Position numbers and translations under genes: made by a program. Shown one piece after another: positions 34,679 to 44,352 of a stretch of 45,732 nucleotides of DNA. Position 1 is the first letter of the stretch, and each line of letters begins with the position of its first letter. The notes beneath the pieces are model-generated. The model was not told the DNA's origin. It was given only the letters and a program-made list of their open reading frames with translations, and did not search any database. The stretch is from Bacteroidota bacterium (GTDB lineage Bacteria > Bacteroidota > Bacteroidia > Bacteroidales > VadinHA17): the NCBI GenBank assembly GCA_003250475.1, contig QKGI01000095.1, positions 1-45,732 on the forward strand, written 5' to 3'.

Positions 34679-36007
34679 TTATTCTTTTTTGAACCTTATG
34701 GTTGTAGATTCATTGACCCATCCGCCAACATGGTAGGGGGCACCCTCCTCGACCAGGCTTCTGAAAAATGCTTCTTCCTTGCTCGGGAACAGTCTCGAAT
34801 ATATGGCAATCCTGTCATCCACCTGGTCCTTGAGTGTAGGATCGGTATTCTTTGCCCTGTTGAGGTAGTCAACGACAACCCAGTAAACAGTCTGGTTCTC
34901 GAATGCTTCACCTATCCTTGCCCCTGCATATGCCTCGCCAATGATGTAGAGAGCATTTCCATTTGTCGGATCGAGTGAGTAGGCTGCTTTTGCAAAATCG
35001 CGTGCTGCCTGTTTGCTGTCAGAAGCGAGCTCAAGGGTGGCAAGCTTGGTCAGGAGTCCCGACTTGATTTTCTGATCAGTCTCCAGATCGACAGCTTCAG
35101 TATAATATTTCTCGGCCTCCTTGTACTTTTTCCTTGCCACGTTCATCTCGGCAAGCTGTGCTGCGGACGAGGCACTAGGCTCCGACTTGTACATGTTGGT
35201 TGCAGCCTTATAATAGAGTTCTGAATCTTTGCATCCGGTCTCAGTAAGGAGGGTGAGTACCTTTCTGAGCATGGCGGTGTCATTCGGGTTTTTGTCAACG
35301 CCGGCAGTGAACAGCTCTTCTATGTTGCTGCATGAGGCCGCTCCGCTTGATCTGAAGACGGCGTCAATATTCTTTTTTGCCTCCAGGTAACGGGCATTAC
35401 CTGGCTTACGTGCTAACTGGTTCTCCACAACATTCATCGACTGTGAGTAGGCGGAGATAACTGCCGGGGCTTCTATTAACTTGAGAGCATAGCATTTGGC
35501 AGTTATTGCCATGTATAGGCTCGAATAGGTGTAGTCAAAATTTTGCGGGGAAGACTGCATGACACTGTTGATGATGTCATAGCACTGTTTGGCATAAGCA
35601 GGGTCATTGCCCCCGAATTCATAAAGAGCAAAAGCTTTACGCAGGTTATTGGCAGGCTCTTCGTTGAAGTATTTGGTACGCTGATCGAGAATCATCATCA
35701 CCGTATCGATATAAGCCTTATTGCCTGTTTTGCGGAAGAAATCCTTGAACATTGCCTCGCCTTTGATATAGGTGTTCTTTGATGATCCGGGGCACTCATT
35801 GAAAACCGGTCTCCAGAACTGAACAGCCATATTATAGTCCTTGTTCTCATAGTAGGTTGAATACAGGGAAGTGTTGCGCAAACACCGTGTGCTGTCCTCT
35901 CCCTGACCGAATGGGGTGCCAGTTTCAACTCCATTCTGCGCCTGCAGTGTGAAAGAAAGTGCTGACAGAAATACTACGGATAAAATCGTGCTTAATGTTC
36001 TTTTCAT
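34679..36007 (-). CDS. Periplasmic TPR-repeat protein
   Basis: The 442-residue product has a cleavable signal (MKRTLSTILSVVFLSALSFTLQAQ) and helical repeats of TPR type, clearest at NVARKKYKEAEKYYTEAVDL and AARDFAKAAYSLDPTNGNAL, ending with a conserved basic tail (STTIRFKKE). It lies between an outer-membrane barrel gene and lptC, an order seen in many Bacteroidota, which points to a scaffold role in envelope assembly. The precise partner is unknown. Confidence 0.8.
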   Translation of the reverse strand: MKRTLSTILSVVFLSALSFTLQAQNGVETGTPFGQGEDSTRCLRNTSLYSTYYENKDYNMAVQFWRPVFNECPGSSKNTYIKGEAMFKDFFRKTGNKAYIDTVMMILDQRTKYFNEEPANNLRKAFALYEFGGNDPAYAKQCYDIINSVMQSSPQNFDYTYSSLYMAITAKCYALKLIEAPAVISAYSQSMNVVENQLARKPGNARYLEAKKNIDAVFRSSGAASCSNIEELFTAGVDKNPNDTAMLRKVLTLLTETGCKDSELYYKAATNMYKSEPSASSAAQLAEMNVARKKYKEAEKYYTEAVDLETDQKIKSGLLTKLATLELASDSKQAARDFAKAAYSLDPTNGNALYIIGEAYAGARIGEAFENQTVYWVVVDYLNRAKNTDPTLKDQVDDRIAIYSRLFPSKEEAFFRSLVEEGAPYHVGGWVNESTTIRFKKE

Positions 36008-36023
36008 CTCTCTCTATACTTGT

Positions 36024-37298
36024 TTATTCATACTGTCGTTTCAGGAACCAGTAATCAAAAAGATTAAGACTGATTCCGACCGTTAACCGTGTCTCTTCCG
36101 GGATGCCTGTGTCCTGACCACCCCGTTTTGACAGATCCACCACCAGGGAGAACCTTGATCTCGATCTTCTCATCGGTATACCTGCTCCAAAAGTTATGCC
36201 GTACTCTTTCACATTATCTCCCACGTACAGGGCATAACTCTCACCATAACGGCATCCTATGCGGTACTCTATACGATCAAAAAAGTTGTAATTTGAGTAT
36301 TTGTCCGGTATATACTCGGCTCCTGCATGGAAGGATAAAGCATCATCATAGGTACCGTATGTTCCGGGAAGGACGGCTTTTGACCACTTTGTGTAGACTA
36401 TATCTGCGCCGGCGGTGAACTTATCATTCTTCCCTATGGTGAACCCTCCCCTTATGCTATGAGGCATATTGCTTGTGGTACGTAATGTATTACTGTAGAG
36501 GGTGTCGAAGGCGAGGTAGTTAGTCTGAATATTGGAGTACCTGAAAAGAATGTCGTCGTTATCTGTCCTGAGATTATAACCCGGTGTGTAGGTAAGCCCT
36601 GCATTAATGAACCTGGAACGTGCGAGGGGAATCATGAACTGTACCGAGGCATCATAACCGAATCCGTTCAGGGCTGAGCTGCTCTGTTTCCTGGTGTTAA
36701 AATAATTGTTGTCGGTGGTAAACGAGAAATCATTGATCCGCGTCACATCACCGAAAATAAGGAACATATTTACCCCGGCAGAGAAGTATTTTACAGGAGT
36801 GAATCCGGTTCCCAGAATCACCTTCTGATACCCTCCTGATCCTATGTGATGCTCGTAAACAGGCCCTGTGATATCATCTCCCTCCGATTCGAAGCCAATG
36901 TCATAAGCTCCGTTTGAAAAGGGCATGATGCCAACGGCAACTCCCCATCCCTTCATTATCGGAAACCCCATGACAAGGTGAGAGAATGACATATCCTGTG
37001 AATAATAGGTCACATCATCCTGCCTGAGTCTTGTTACTCCGTAGTCGAGGCCGAAGTCGAAGATGAACGAAGCCGTGTCGATGCTGCTGTATGACGCTGG
37101 TGTCGGGTAGTTAAGGGTAATATTACTCCTTATTCCGCTGCTGATACCGCCCATGGCACGTGTCCGGAAAGTACCCACCTGTTCGAGGTTGCCTATGCCG
37201 TACCTGGCAAAAGGAGAATATACTTTCTTCTGGCCGGTTGCAACAGTAGTCACCAGGGCCAGCAGGCAAATCAGACTAAATTTTATGGTCTTATACAT
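36024..37298 (-). CDS. Outer-membrane beta-barrel protein, uncharacterised
   Basis: I start at the ATG at 37296-37298 (424 residues). The longest frame opens three codons earlier at a TTG. The signal peptide is MYKTIKFSLICLLALVTTVATG, followed by KVYSPFARYGIGNLEQVGTF, RAMGGISSGIRSN and a barrel pattern of alternating aromatic strands ending FDYWFLKRQYE. The RAMGG stretch resembles the N-terminal turn of FadL/PorV-like barrels. The start overlaps the end of coaX by 8 bases. The transported substrate, if any, is unknown. Confidence 0.75.
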   Translation of the reverse strand: MYKTIKFSLICLLALVTTVATGQKKVYSPFARYGIGNLEQVGTFRTRAMGGISSGIRSNITLNYPTPASYSSIDTASFIFDFGLDYGVTRLRQDDVTYYSQDMSFSHLVMGFPIMKGWGVAVGIMPFSNGAYDIGFESEGDDITGPVYEHHIGSGGYQKVILGTGFTPVKYFSAGVNMFLIFGDVTRINDFSFTTDNNYFNTRKQSSSALNGFGYDASVQFMIPLARSRFINAGLTYTPGYNLRTDNDDILFRYSNIQTNYLAFDTLYSNTLRTTSNMPHSIRGGFTIGKNDKFTAGADIVYTKWSKAVLPGTYGTYDDALSFHAGAEYIPDKYSNYNFFDRIEYRIGCRYGESYALYVGDNVKEYGITFGAGIPMRRSRSRFSLVVDLSKRGGQDTGIPEETRLTVGISLNLFDYWFLKRQYE

Positions 37299-38010
37299 TG
37301 GTTTCAAGTAAATAATTTAAACCCTCTGCCACAAGGTCAGGGTAATGCAGCATTTTTCTCTTGGAAAGGGAAGATATTAATCCTCCGTCGCCGCCCGTGA
37401 TGACTGTGACAAGCTTCCGGTACTTTTCTTCGAATGTGCGAATATACTCATTTATTTCAAAAACGATGCCAGTGACAACTCCTCCTGCTATAGCATCATC
37501 GGTAGTCCTGCCGGGGAAGGTGAAGTCTTCCCTTTTCTCAACCAGTGGCAGGCGGCCGGTAAACTCATGGAGAGCCCTGAATCTCATTGAAAGACCTGGA
37601 GATATACTCCCTCCGCGGTAAGCTCCTCCGGATACAAGGTCAACAGTCATGGCGCTGCCGGCGTCAATAACCAGCAGGTCTGATGAGGGGTGATGAACAT
37701 AAGCTCCGGCAGCGGCGGCCAGACGGTCAACACCAAGGGTTTCCGGAGTTGCATAGTCTATGTTGAAGGGAAACACAGACCTCCAGGTAAGATGATGCAC
37801 CCTCGGGGTGAGACCTGACAGGAAGGCAAGCAAAGGCCTGGGGTCTTTAACAACACTTGACACTATGGCCCCGTGAAGTGTATCCTGACCTAAAAACCTG
37901 GCAATATGATCGTTGTCAGCTGATGCCAGCCTTGTCCTCCTGACAAGCGCTCCCTCCTCGAGGAGGGCTGCCTTGACGGCGGTGTTGCCGATGTCAATAA
38001 CCAGGTTCAT
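37291..38010 (-). CDS. coaX: Type III pantothenate kinase
   Basis: CoaX phosphorylates pantothenate, the first step of coenzyme A synthesis, without feedback inhibition by CoA. The 239-residue protein has the ASKHA-fold landmarks LVIDIGNT (3-10), GVDRLA (93-98), DAGSAMTVD (116-124) and GGSISPG (133-139). Its ATG overlaps the mfd stop by one base (TGATG), so translation is likely coupled to mfd. Confidence 0.94.
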   Translation of the reverse strand: MNLVIDIGNTAVKAALLEEGALVRRTRLASADNDHIARFLGQDTLHGAIVSSVVKDPRPLLAFLSGLTPRVHHLTWRSVFPFNIDYATPETLGVDRLAAAAGAYVHHPSSDLLVIDAGSAMTVDLVSGGAYRGGSISPGLSMRFRALHEFTGRLPLVEKREDFTFPGRTTDDAIAGGVVTGIVFEINEYIRTFEEKYRKLVTVITGGDGGLISSLSKRKMLHYPDLVAEGLNYLLETNV

Positions 38011-41000
38011 CAGTTAGTTTTCAATCCTGCGCTTGACTCATGAAAAGAGATAATCTTACCCAGGAGCGCAATAGCCTGGGGCACAGATGTCACATCCTTC
38101 ACACTAAGACTGAGCTTGTTGTTATTTTGCTTCACAGACATATTACTCTGTCTTCTGTTTACGTAGTTCATCACAGACACAAAAAGGGTGCTCCTGTAAA
38201 ACTGTGACGTCTGATCGGTCACAAAGTTAGCAATCAGGATGTTATTTTTTAGTATTATCTTTTCTATTCCTGTCTGAGAGGCAGCCCATTTGAGCCTGAC
38301 AAGCTCCAGCAAAGCTCTGGCCGGCGGTGGCAGGGAGCCAAAGCGGTCAGTGAGATGTGCCTCATAGGCTTTCAGGGCGGCTTCATCTTTTATTTCATTC
38401 AGCTCCTTGTACAGCCGGATACGCTCCGGTATGTTTGAAACATAATCGTCAGGGAACATGATCTCCAGGTCGGTCTCCACGGTGACATCGGTTACAAACA
38501 CCCTTGATATATCATCAGTTTCTGTCTCTCTTTTCTGTACCCCGGCGGGAAAGAGATCCTTGAACTCTTCCTCCCTGAGTTCCCTGACGGCTTCATCCAG
38601 TATCTTCTGATAGGTCTCATATCCCACATCGGCAATGAAGCCGCTCTGTTCGCCTCCCAGGAGGTTACCGGCACCTCTTATGTCGAGGTCCTGCAGGGCT
38701 ATGTTAAAACCGCTCCCGAGCTCATAGTTTTCCTCAATCGCCCTGAGCCTCCTCCGTGCTTCTCCTGTGAGTACTGACAGGGGAGGGGTGAGAAGGTAGC
38801 AGAATGCCTTTTTGTTTGAACGGCCGACCCTTCCGCGCAACTGATGCAGCTCAGAGAGGCCGAAGGTATGAGCTTCATTGATAAAGATAGTATTGGCATT
38901 CGGTATGTCAAGCCCGGATTCGATAATGGTGGTCGCAAGCAACACATCGTAATCGCCACGGATGAAGTCAAACATAACATTCTCAATCTCTTCACCTTCC
39001 ATACGTCCGTGGACAACAGCAATCTTCACCTCCGGGCATATGTGTGCTATGGTACTCTTCACCTCCATTATGTTGTTGATACGGTTATGGATGAAAAATA
39101 CCTGTCCGTTCCGGCTTACCTCATAGACTATTCCTTCCCGGAGAATATCTTCATTAAAGCCGTGCAGTTCGGTGATGATAGGCATCCTGTTGGGAGGCGG
39201 GGTGCTGATCACCGACAGGTCACGGGCACCCATAAGTGAGAACTGCAGGGTACGGGGTATAGGTGTGGCGGTAAGCGTCAGCGTGTCAACACCCGCCTTC
39301 AGGGTCTTCAGGCGCTCCTTCACAGCCACACCGAAACGCTGTTCCTCATCAATGATGAGAAGTCCCAGGTCTTTGAATTTTACCTCTTTTCCCGTTAGCT
39401 TGTGTGTCCCGACGATGATATCTATCTCACCGTCTTGCAGTTGCTTGAGTATCTTTTTCTGTTCGGAGGGTTTCCTGTGCCTGCTGATGTAATCAACCCG
39501 GCAAGGAAAGTTCTCCAGGCGTGAGGCAAAGGTCCTGTAATGCTGCAGCGCCAGGATGGTCGTGGGCACAAGTATGGCGGTCTGCTTACCGTCTGTGGCG
39601 GCCTTGAAAGCAGCCCTGACTGCCACCTCTGTCTTTCCGAATCCGACATCACCGCAAACAAGCCGGTCCATCGGCACGGAAGCCTCCATATCCTCTTTCA
39701 CGGCAACGGTACTTGCCAGCTGATCAGGCGTATCTTCCCATATGAATGACGCTTCCAGCTCGCGCTGCAGATAAGAGTCGGGCGAGTAGGCGAAACCACC
39801 CGAAGCCTTGCGCTTCGCATATAGCTTAATGAGGTCACGGGCAATATCCTTTACCTTCTTTTTGGTTGCCTGCTTCATCTTCTGCCATGCCCCTGTACCC
39901 AGCTTGTTAATACGGGGGGGCGTGTCATCCTTACCTTTATATTTTGAGATACGGTGAAGAGCATGGATGCCTACAAACAGGATATCGTTATCCTTGAAGA
40001 CAAGCTTTATAGCCTCCTGCATGCGGCCATTGACCTCCATCTTCTCAAGACCTCCGAAACGTCCTATACCATGGTCTACATGCACCACATAATCTCCGGG
40101 ATTGAGATCGGTCAGCTCCCTTATGGTCATGCTGTCACGGCGGGTGAAGAAGCCTTTTATCCTGAACTTATGATAACGGTCGAAGATCTGGTGATCAGTG
40201 TAAACGGCAATTTTAAGATCATGATCCGCAAAGCCCTGGTGAAGATTGAGCAGGAGGGGAGTGAACTCAGCCGAGGGATCAGTCTCGGCGAATATTTCCT
40301 TCAGCCGTTGTTCCTGTATGTCACTCTCTGAGATGATAAAGTTACGGTAACCATCCCTGGCATTGGCAACAAGCCTGGAGGTCAGCAGTTCGAAGTTCTT
40401 ATTGAAGGCAGGCTGCGGCTCGGTACGAAACTCCAGGTTCACGGCCCCCTCGAGCTTCCTGCCCCTGCCGAAGAAAACCTGCCGGTGACGCGAACAGAGC
40501 TCATTGAGGTGCTGTCCGGTAATAATAAGGTTACGCTTGTCTGAGATGTCTCCGCGTGCACTACGGGTGACAGCCTGTGACCATATATTGTCTGTCTTCT
40601 CAATGATGTAGTCGAAGTTATCGCTCCATATTATCGAAGAGGGAGGGATGAAGTCGATGAAGCTGTCAGTGGTCTCGTGTATTGCCAGCTCCTGGATATC
40701 AGGTATCACCTGTATCTCTTCAAAGAGCACGAGGGAGAGCTGGTCGTCAGGATTGAAGGAACGTATAGACTCCACCTCCTCGCCGAAGAAATCGATACGG
40801 TAAGGTTTGTCTGCAGAATAAGAAAACAGGTCGGTGATACTACCCCTGACTGAGTACTGTCCCGGTTCATAGACGAACTCAGTCCTTTTGAAATTGTATT
40901 CACGTAATACCTCTTCCAGGAACTCGATTGAGAGCTTCTCCCCCTTTTTTATCGCAAAGGTGTTTCTCTTCAGGTTGACCTTGCTGACCACCTTCTCCAT

Positions 41001-41387
41001 TATCGACTCCGGGTAGGTAACAATGATGCATTTCCTCCGGCCCGAACTAAGGAAGTTAAGCACCTCGGCCCTGAGGATTATGTTTGCCGGTTCGGTCTGG
41101 TCATACATCACCGATCTCTTATAGGTACCGGGGAAGAAGAAGATGTTGTCGTCGCCGAGAAGTGTTGTCAGGTCATTGTAAAAGTAGGCGGCATCCTCCT
41201 TCTCAGGCAGCAGAACCACATGGGTCGTGGGTTGCTGCGACAGGACGCCGGCCATAACCACGCTACGTGACGAACCTGTCAGACCATGAACCATTACCGG
41301 CTCATTGCTGTCGCCCGCCAGGAGAGCCTCCAGCCTGTTAAAGGAGGGATGCTGCCGGTAAAGGTCCCTGAAGATGGTGTTTACCAT
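38010..41387 (-). CDS. mfd: Transcription-repair coupling factor
   Basis: Mfd removes stalled RNA polymerase and recruits UvrA. The frame opens at a TTG at 41408, but the ATG at 41385-41387 gives a normal start (MVNTIFRDLYRQHPSF, 1125 residues) and leaves the promoter core outside the gene. It contains the UvrB-like N-terminal modules, the CarD-type RNA-polymerase-interaction domain (LNPGDYVVHVDHGIGRFGG), and a RecG-like motor with GDVGFGKT (around 578-586) and DEEQRFG (around 678-684). It heads the coaX-OMP-TPR-lptC-CNNM run. Confidence 0.96.
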   Translation of the reverse strand: MVNTIFRDLYRQHPSFNRLEALLAGDSNEPVMVHGLTGSSRSVVMAGVLSQQPTTHVVLLPEKEDAAYFYNDLTTLLGDDNIFFFPGTYKRSVMYDQTEPANIILRAEVLNFLSSGRRKCIIVTYPESIMEKVVSKVNLKRNTFAIKKGEKLSIEFLEEVLREYNFKRTEFVYEPGQYSVRGSITDLFSYSADKPYRIDFFGEEVESIRSFNPDDQLSLVLFEEIQVIPDIQELAIHETTDSFIDFIPPSSIIWSDNFDYIIEKTDNIWSQAVTRSARGDISDKRNLIITGQHLNELCSRHRQVFFGRGRKLEGAVNLEFRTEPQPAFNKNFELLTSRLVANARDGYRNFIISESDIQEQRLKEIFAETDPSAEFTPLLLNLHQGFADHDLKIAVYTDHQIFDRYHKFRIKGFFTRRDSMTIRELTDLNPGDYVVHVDHGIGRFGGLEKMEVNGRMQEAIKLVFKDNDILFVGIHALHRISKYKGKDDTPPRINKLGTGAWQKMKQATKKKVKDIARDLIKLYAKRKASGGFAYSPDSYLQRELEASFIWEDTPDQLASTVAVKEDMEASVPMDRLVCGDVGFGKTEVAVRAAFKAATDGKQTAILVPTTILALQHYRTFASRLENFPCRVDYISRHRKPSEQKKILKQLQDGEIDIIVGTHKLTGKEVKFKDLGLLIIDEEQRFGVAVKERLKTLKAGVDTLTLTATPIPRTLQFSLMGARDLSVISTPPPNRMPIITELHGFNEDILREGIVYEVSRNGQVFFIHNRINNIMEVKSTIAHICPEVKIAVVHGRMEGEEIENVMFDFIRGDYDVLLATTIIESGLDIPNANTIFINEAHTFGLSELHQLRGRVGRSNKKAFCYLLTPPLSVLTGEARRRLRAIEENYELGSGFNIALQDLDIRGAGNLLGGEQSGFIADVGYETYQKILDEAVRELREEEFKDLFPAGVQKRETETDDISRVFVTDVTVETDLEIMFPDDYVSNIPERIRLYKELNEIKDEAALKAYEAHLTDRFGSLPPPARALLELVRLKWAASQTGIEKIILKNNILIANFVTDQTSQFYRSTLFVSVMNYVNRRQSNMSVKQNNNKLSLSVKDVTSVPQAIALLGKIISFHESSAGLKTN

Positions 41388-41405
41388 TGACTGAGTATGA
41401 GGATG

Positions 41406-41436
41406 CAAAAATAGTAAAGCCGGCGGTCACTGCAAT
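41406..41436 (-). promoter_or_regulatory. Promoter for the mfd operon
   Basis: On the minus strand TATTTTTG (41406-41413) matches TAnnTTTG exactly, with ATTG (41433-41436) 19 bases upstream. Part of it lies inside the fbp-side hairpin at 41421-41453. Confidence 0.6.
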
Positions 41437-41453
41437 ATAAAAGTTGACCGCCG
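41421..41453 (-). terminator. Hairpin after fbp overlapping the mfd promoter
   Basis: CGGCGGTCA (41421-41429) and TGACCGCCG (41445-41453) form a perfect 9-bp GC-rich stem with a 15-base loop, 17 bases past the fbp stop. On the minus strand it is followed by GGCTTTACTATTTTT, so the T run is broken. It may act as the end of the fbp transcript. Confidence 0.55.
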
Positions 41454-41469
41454 AAGAGATGCATTGATG

Positions 41470-42474
41470 TCAGCAACACATCCCTACCAGCTTCCCTATC
41501 ATCTCGGACGAGCCGCAGTAGAATGGGGTTCGCTGGTGCAGCGACTCCGGCGTGAGCGACAGTATCCTCCTGGCGCCGTCAGTGGCAACGCCACCGGCCT
41601 GCTCGACAAGAAAAGATACCGGGTTACATTCATAGACCAGCCTCAGCTTACCGGAAGGGTAGTTTACCGAAGGCGGGTACAGAAAAATGCCTCCGGTAAG
41701 TATGTTACGGTGCACATCGGAAACAAGAGACCCAATATACCTTGAGATATATGGCCGCCCGGTGCCGGGGTCATTTTCCTGGCAGTACTTGATATATCTC
41801 TTCACGCCGTCAGGGAATTTGATATAGTTGCCCTCATTGACTGAATATATCCTTCCTTTTTCAGGGGTCTTCATGTTGGGATGGGAGAGGCAGAATTCAC
41901 CTATGGTAGGATCGAGAGTAAAGCCGTTGACGCCATTGCCTGTTGTATAGACAAGCATTGTTGAGGAACCATATATTACATAACCGGCAGCAACCTGATC
42001 GCTTCCCGGCTGAAGGAAGTCGATTATGCCTGCTTCGGCATCACGTTCTGTAACACGGCGGTAGATGGAGAAAATTGATCCGACCGATACGTTGTAATCT
42101 ATGTTGGATGATCCGTCGAGAGGGTCAATACAGACTATGTATTTACCTCTCCTGGCGAACTCCTCAGTGAAGATTACTTCGTTCTGGTTTTCCTCAGATG
42201 CCACTCCGCAGCACTCTCCTGATGCTTTCAGGGCGTCAATGAACACCTCATCCGCATAACGGTCGAGCTTCTGCTGTTCTTCTCCCTGGGGATTCTCAAG
42301 TCCTGACCTCCCCAGTATCTCTACCAGGCCTGCCTTGCGAATCTTGGAGTTGACCATCTTTGCCGCTGTGCCTATATGATGGAGCAGGCTTGAGAGCTCG
42401 CCACGGGCATAGGGGAAATCTTTCTGTTTCCTGATGATGAAGTCATTCAGGCTTATTATATCATAGCTTGACAT
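41470..42474 (-). CDS. fbp: Fructose-1,6-bisphosphatase, class I
   Basis: Fbp makes fructose 6-phosphate in gluconeogenesis. I use the ATG at 42472-42474 (334 residues, normal class I length). The frame extends 32 codons upstream into the lipoprotein gene. Motifs include SEENQNEV near 93-100, the metal site [10 protein letters not shown] (117-126) and the C-terminal [20 protein letters not shown]. Many Bacteroides use a class III enzyme of about 660 residues, so the class I form hints at another lineage. The gene lies 28 bases after the lipoprotein gene. Confidence 0.95.
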   Translation of the reverse strand: MSSYDIISLNDFIIRKQKDFPYARGELSSLLHHIGTAAKMVNSKIRKAGLVEILGRSGLENPQGEEQQKLDRYADEVFIDALKASGECCGVASEENQNEVIFTEEFARRGKYIVCIDPLDGSSNIDYNVSVGSIFSIYRRVTERDAEAGIIDFLQPGSDQVAAGYVIYGSSTMLVYTTGNGVNGFTLDPTIGEFCLSHPNMKTPEKGRIYSVNEGNYIKFPDGVKRYIKYCQENDPGTGRPYISRYIGSLVSDVHRNILTGGIFLYPPSVNYPSGKLRLVYECNPVSFLVEQAGGVATDGARRILSLTPESLHQRTPFYCGSSEMIGKLVGMCC

Positions 42475-42502
42475 CGCAGTGATGTTTTGGTTTGTCGCGA
42501 AA

Positions 42503-42973
42503 TCAGTTGAGGTCTGCCCTGAAAGCTGCCCTGTAGGCATATACCTTCCCCACATTGTTGTAGAGCTCATAGCCGAATGTCACTGACTTTGCTCTCTTCT
42601 GCACGCTGTTTGAAGAAGGGTAGTAGTACCAGTCCTCGGTAAAGGAGAGCTTTCCTATTTTCGACCTGTCACCGTTGAACTCCTCTTCTATCTTTTTTAC
42701 ATCATCAGGAGTCAGCTTTTCTCCACTGTGATAATCAAATACTGTTAGACTGCCGTCATATATCCGCCGGAAGATCCCGTCAACAAGAGCGTCACCGCTG
42801 TAGCCGGCTACCTTCTCGATCTCCCAGGGGTCACCTTCAGGATCAGGTTTTATTATGACCTCAGCGACTATGTCACGGGCTATCACTACGGCCCCTTCAG
42901 GTGTCTTATCTTTCTTTTCCCCGCAAGAGGAGAGGGATATTGCCACCAGCAAAAGGAAAATACTTTTTCTCAT
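42503..42973 (-). CDS. Putative lipoprotein, uncharacterised
   Basis: From the ATG at 42971-42973 the product is 156 residues with a lipoprotein signal [17 protein letters not shown] (Cys17). The longer frame runs into pyrC. The mature part ([37 protein letters not shown], then a Tyr-rich strand region) has a faint GldN/PorN-like look, where a short helical segment precedes an ITAYD-type turn. That is a weak visual resemblance, not an assignment. It lies 10 bases after pyrC and 28 before fbp, where related genomes often carry a DUF4296 lipoprotein. Confidence 0.6.
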   Translation of the reverse strand: MRKSIFLLLVAISLSSCGEKKDKTPEGAVVIARDIVAEVIIKPDPEGDPWEIEKVAGYSGDALVDGIFRRIYDGSLTVFDYHSGEKLTPDDVKKIEEEFNGDRSKIGKLSFTEDWYYYPSSNSVQKRAKSVTFGYELYNNVGKVYAYRAAFRADLN

Positions 42974-42983
42974 GCGCCCTTTT

Positions 42984-44345
42984 TTATCGTTTGAACTGAA
43001 GCATCTCTGGGGCCCTGTTCCCCGTAAGATGTCCGCCGGCAACAACCGGAACACCATTGACCAGAGTCATGATCACGCTGCTGCCAAAGGTGGTGCCTTC
43101 CAGTGGTGACCACCCGCATTTATAAAGAATGTTACTGCTGTTAACCGTCCACGGAGAGTCAGGGTCAACAAGCACCATATCGGCTTTGTATCCTTTTCGT
43201 AAAAAACCACGGTCTCTTATTCCGAATACCAGGGCCGGGTTATGACACATCTTTCTTACAACCAGTTCAGGAGTTAGTTCTCCGCGATGACACAGCTCAA
43301 GCATCATAACAAGTGAGTGCTGCACCGTAGGGCCTCCGGAGGGAGCGCTGAAGTACGGCGCACTCTTCTCAGTGAGGGTGTGTGGTGCATGATCGGTAGC
43401 GATGACATCTATCATCCCTTCCCTGACGGCATGTATCAGTGCCTCCCTGTCAGAAGCCCTCCTCACCGGCGGATTCCACTTGATCAGGTTTCCCTTTTTT
43501 GCATAATATGTATCGTCAAACCAGAGATGGTGTACACAGGCCTCTGCCGTGACCTGCTTTCCTGACGGGTCGTGGCCGGCAGTGAGCAGAGCTGTCTCCT
43601 CTGCTGTTGAGAGGTGCAACAGATGCAGCCTGGTGCCGTTCCTGCGGGCTCGGTTAATGGCGGCTGATGTAGAGACCAGGCATGCCTCGCGGCTCCTGAT
43701 GACAGGATGGTACGAGGGGTCGATATCTTCGCCATAGGCTTCACGGTATGCCGAGATGTTAGCCCTTATCATCCTTTCGTCCTCGCAGTGGCACGCCAGA
43801 GGAAAGCCCTTTATACGAAATATTTCGTCGAGAGCCTGCTCATCACTTACCAGCATGTTGCCTGTGGAGGCTCCCATGAACAGCTTGATCCCGGGAACCA
43901 GCCCGCGGTCCGCCCTGTGAAGCTCCCTGATGTTGGAGTCCGTGGCACCGAGATAGAAAGAGTAGTTTATTACCGATGTCGTGGCTGCCAGGGCATTTTT
44001 CCTTTCCCACTCCCCGAGGTTTACAGTCTGCGGAACAGTGTTGGGCATCTCCATGAAAGAGGTCACCCCTCCTGCGGCAGCGGCAGCACTCTCACTGGCT
44101 ATATCACCTTTATGAGTAAGCCCCGGTTCACGAAAATGAACATGGTCATCAATAATACCCGGCAAGAGCCAGAGGCCGCCGGCATCAATGATGTCTGCCT
44201 CCGGCGCTGCAGTGGCACTTCCCGGAGGCAGTATCTCTGAGATATGATCTCCGGAGATGACTACATCAGCTTCGGTCCTGCTCTCTTCGTTGATAAGCAG
44301 GGCATTACGTATTATGATAATGTTTTCCTGTTCCTGACGCATCAT
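42984..44345 (-). CDS. pyrC: Dihydroorotase
   Basis: PyrC cyclises carbamoyl-aspartate to dihydroorotate in pyrimidine synthesis. The 453-residue amidohydrolase has DHVHFREPG (67-75; metal His68 and His70), GIKLFMGAS with the carboxylated Lys154, ACHCED (His186), LHLLHLS (His244) and the catalytic ATDHAPHT (Asp318). The two Met codons at the start (44345, 44342) cannot be separated. It follows the polyprenol-phosphate-mannose synthase gene by 7 bases, a pairing frequent in Bacteroidota. Allantoinase is the main alternative but is less likely given this context. Confidence 0.93.
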   Translation of the reverse strand: MMRQEQENIIIIRNALLINEESRTEADVVISGDHISEILPPGSATAAPEADIIDAGGLWLLPGIIDDHVHFREPGLTHKGDIASESAAAAAGGVTSFMEMPNTVPQTVNLGEWERKNALAATTSVINYSFYLGATDSNIRELHRADRGLVPGIKLFMGASTGNMLVSDEQALDEIFRIKGFPLACHCEDERMIRANISAYREAYGEDIDPSYHPVIRSREACLVSTSAAINRARRNGTRLHLLHLSTAEETALLTAGHDPSGKQVTAEACVHHLWFDDTYYAKKGNLIKWNPPVRRASDREALIHAVREGMIDVIATDHAPHTLTEKSAPYFSAPSGGPTVQHSLVMMLELCHRGELTPELVVRKMCHNPALVFGIRDRGFLRKGYKADMVLVDPDSPWTVNSSNILYKCGWSPLEGTTFGSSVIMTLVNGVPVVAGGHLTGNRAPEMLQFKR

Positions 44346-44352
44346 CAGTCGA

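Noticed and set aside
41388-41408. TTG start for mfd at 41408
   Set aside because: It falls in the promoter core TATTTTTG; the ATG at 41387 gives the usual N-terminus.
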